From: Sphingobacterium sp. BN32 | Lineage (GTDB): Bacteria; Bacteroidota; Bacteroidia; Sphingobacteriales; Sphingobacteriaceae | Length of the DNA: 64,000 nt | NCBI RefSeq assembly: GCF_030503615.1 | Contig: NZ_CP129963.1 | Span: forward strand, 1,364,001-1,428,000 | Direction of reading: 5' to 3' | Shown: positions 63,101-64,000 of the stretch, one piece after another | How positions within the stretch are numbered: position 1 is the stretch's first letter | How the letters are laid out: every line of letters starts with the position of its first letter | The notes under the pieces: model-generated | Told to the model about the DNA's origin: nothing | Database searches by the model: none | The model's input: only the letters and a program-made list of their open reading frames with translations | Program-made: the position numbers and the translations under genes

Positions 63101-63529
63101 TTTGTTTACCGCTTTGAGTTTAAATTAACACCTGGAGCTAATAACGGTATTGGTATCCGCACGCCGATCGATGGTGATGCTGCTTATGCCGGTATGGAAA
63201 TCCAAGTGCTGGATGACGGCGCTGAGGTTTACAAAGACTTGAAAGAATACCAATATCATGGATCTGTTTACGGCATTATTGCTGCGAAACGTGGTGCTTT
63301 GAAACCTGTTGGCGAATGGAATACCGAAGAAATCCGTATTCAAGGCAACAAAATTAAGGTTACTGTGAATGGTAAAGTCATTGTTGATGGCGACCTGAAG
63401 GAGGCAACTAAAAATGGTACTGCCGATAAGAAGAGCCATCCAGGGTTGGAAAATAAATTAGGACACATCGGCTTCTTAGGCCATGGCACTGAGGTATTCT
63501 TCCGAAATATTAGAGTAAAGAGATTGTAA
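60137..63529 (+). CDS. Large exported protein: HEAT-like repeats plus two DUF1080 (3-keto-glycoside hydrolase) domains
   Basis: An 1130-residue protein with signal peptide ending AYAQQ. Residues about 30-715 are Ala/Leu-rich helical repeats of HEAT type (for example EAAAALNTALASSATEKTAT, LRNVALGLLADNASASDLLK). At about 720 a DUF1080 domain begins (YVSIFNGKDLTGWKG ... ELQAHGSRVWYRDIYVKEI), and a second follows at about 938 (FEMLFDGTNMDKWTS ... GHIGFLGHGTEVFFRNIRV). DUF1080 proteins are laminin-G/glucanase-like; some hydrolyse 3-keto-glycosides. Two fused copies and a long scaffold are unusual. It ends at a terminator and is paired with the Gfo/Idh gene. Confidence 0.88.
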   Translation: MKKVFNTITALLFIQVAAYAQQPANRTSATKIADVLAQQPAEEQSKFISAMKELEGFTAEDVSKLLLGLKPQGGNNAPIEYATNSYAFYVMQPGFENQRATYVQGLLSALDNLQDANNKGYVLELLKFCAKNDAIAKVAPYLSDEYLAEKAARVLNAIRTPEAAAALNTALASSATEKTATAIIAALGDLKSNEAEAKIIELIGKYPSENFQWNGLTALSKIGGAQSSALFLDKAKALNYQYDKTNASSLAIDYAKQLAKKDEAAASKFATTLFNNAAKAKGSAVQVGALEVLTDIDPQKQKKELLKLASSDDKVLRNVALGLLADNASASDLLKLASSMRKLDRDAQESVLNFLATKDAAGSVGLIEKGFPKLKDEEAKIAAYHALSVLSKGSNVPFLIKQIPSASKNELKTIKTMLLSAKDAGTIDLVNAALPSADEKTQLLLLEVLAQRMNLNSASVVLPLTKSSDKAVRAAAFKALPNVVNNSDFESVIALVNDAEGADLVSAQQAAILALQASADKDAKIQRLAANISRSSAPSAAKYFPIFAGVGGADALKAVENYVNNPGLKAASIDALSKWNNEEALPALIKLARTEKDPALFNTIFTGLIKQLNASKQSAEQKTLTLRDAFALAQTAKQKQSALSSMQATNTYQAMMFASRYMNDPELKGTASNVAMNIAMDNKEYVGSDVRGILQQAADNLSGSESSYLREAIVRHLSEMPAEQGYVSIFNGKDLTGWKGLVENPIKRAAMSKAELEKKQAVADQKMRENWKAIDGDLVFSGHGDNIATVKQYGDFEMLVDWKLDPQGKEPDAGVYLRGTPQVQIWDISRTNVGAQVGSGGLYNNTKNPKNPLKVADSALGEWNTFKIKMVGEKVSVWLNGELVVDNVTLENYWDRNQSIFPTEQIELQAHGSRVWYRDIYVKEIPRLEVYKLSDAEKKEGFEMLFDGTNMDKWTSSAAYEITKEGYIRSNPVAKFGKNIYTKDQYGDFVYRFEFKLTPGANNGIGIRTPIDGDAAYAGMEIQVLDDGAEVYKDLKEYQYHGSVYGIIAAKRGALKPVGEWNTEEIRIQGNKIKVTVNGKVIVDGDLKEATKNGTADKKSHPGLENKLGHIGFLGHGTEVFFRNIRVKRL

Positions 63530-63552
63530 GTAAATTAGGCTTTATTTACGAG

Positions 63553-63585
63553 AGAGGCGGTTGAGAGACCGCCTCTTTGTTTTTG
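63553..63585 (+). terminator. Terminator after the DUF1080 gene
   Basis: AGAGGCGGT / ACCGCCTCT stem with a 6-base loop, then TTGTTTTTG. Confidence 0.88.
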
Positions 63586-63630
63586 TATAGGGTATTGGTT
63601 ATATTTAGTTCGTAAAACCAATTATTTGTT

Positions 63631-63813
63631 ATGAGTTACAATAAGATACAACTGCTGCTGATCTCTGTCTTCGCACTGTTGACATCAATCTATTTTTTTC
63701 TCGGAAATGAGGTCATCCATAAGATCATCGGCGCAATCTGCCTATTAATTTTATTGGGATTGAATGGTTACTATTATTTTAACTCTACAGGATGGCTGAA
63801 TAGGAAAAAGTGA
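63631..63813 (+). CDS. Small two-helix membrane protein
   Basis: A 60-residue protein with two hydrophobic helices (LLLISVFALLTSIYFFLG and IIGAICLLILLGLNGYYYF) joined by NEVIHK, and a basic tail (NRKK). No family is recognised; Bacteroidota carry many such proteins of unknown function. The start ATG is the first possible. It stands alone between a terminator and the repeat region at the window end. Confidence 0.65.
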   Translation: MSYNKIQLLLISVFALLTSIYFFLGNEVIHKIIGAICLLILLGLNGYYYFNSTGWLNRKK

Positions 63814-63814
63814 A

Positions 63815-64000
63815 ATTAGATATTAGAGGTGAGATATTAGACATTAGAGCGTGGCGGTAGTCTTTGAATACCATGAAAAGAAGTATTAAAGGATTGACAG
63901 CTTTTTTTGTCTTTGAACCAAGAAAGGAAGGATTTAGGGATTATCAAGATCGGGCGTGTTGTCTTGAACCAGGAAAGGAAGGATATTAAGATATGCAGGA
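63815..64000. repeat. Dispersed repeat copies at the right window edge
   Basis: Short ATATTAGA-type repeats (63816-63846) are followed by two copies of the unit TTGAACCARGAAAGGAAGGA, at about 63911-63932 and 63961-63984. The second is identical over 24 bp to 17214-17237. GGGATTATCAAGATCGGGCG between them also echoes the 17.2-kb region. No gene is seen; the region continues past the window. Confidence 0.75.

Overview
The window looks like a Sphingobacterium-type member of the Bacteroidota (Sphingobacteriaceae). Genes are preceded by the Bacteroidota promoter pattern (TTTG, 19-20 bp, TAnnTTTG) and mostly lack Shine-Dalgarno sites. The gene families (FabV, BON lipoproteins, DUF3810, NA37, an exonuclease-DnaE fusion, DUF1080 proteins) fit as well. 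The assignment rests on gene content and signals only.

Region 1 (1 to about 10,060) is the right end of an integrated element. A tyrosine integrase is read away from the 3' end of an intact tRNA-Met(CAT) gene. The cargo is a tripartite RND efflux operon (adaptor, pump and an outer-membrane channel cut by the window edge), a divergent TetR regulator, an SMR pump and a Qnr/McbG-like pentapeptide-repeat protein. Between cargo and integrase lie a strongly folded, promoter-preceded RNA candidate (7911-8064) and two very small genes. The left end of the element is outside the window.

Region 2 (10.1-22.7 kb) is chromosomal: a HAD phosphatase, rpsU with an exceptionally strong Shine-Dalgarno, a P2-type cation ATPase, tRNA-Gly and tRNA-Leu, a secreted glycoamylase-like protein, an OmpA-like lipoprotein, a 700-bp repeat-rich intergenic region, DnaE with an N-terminal proofreading exonuclease, and thioredoxin.

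Region 3 (22.7-33.5 kb) holds a TonB-dependent receptor, a zinc phospholipase/nuclease-like protein, a glycosyltransferase - FKBP - aldo/keto reductase run, kdsB, a deoxynucleoside kinase with trpS, two hypotheticals, an SDR lacking its usual catalytic residues, and PPK2.

Region 4 (33.5-41.4 kb) has the most unusual locus. Five palindromes spaced exactly 28 bp apart (33574-33707) precede a SatD-like gene, which encodes a cyclase-like fold plus a C-terminal helix-turn-helix, and an overlapping DUF3307 membrane protein gene. A serine beta-lactamase-fold hydrolase, fabV, a phytochrome-like histidine kinase without bilin ligands, and a heme-copper-oxidase-like membrane protein follow.

Region 5 (41.4-54.5 kb) is housekeeping: lepA, folD, envelope lipoproteins, a GreA/B-like factor, TcdA, TatD, a histone-deacetylase-family hydrolase, NA37, a DUF3810 zincin, an IscA-type protein, a cysteine desulfurase and MscS, plus two small genes.

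Region 6 (54.5-64 kb) has a glycerol operon (glpD-glpK-glpF and a 48-residue gene), then divergently a Tat-exported Gfo/Idh/MocA oxidoreductase and a large HEAT-like/double-DUF1080 protein that together suggest 3-keto-glycoside metabolism. The window ends in copies of the repeat family seen at 17.2 kb.
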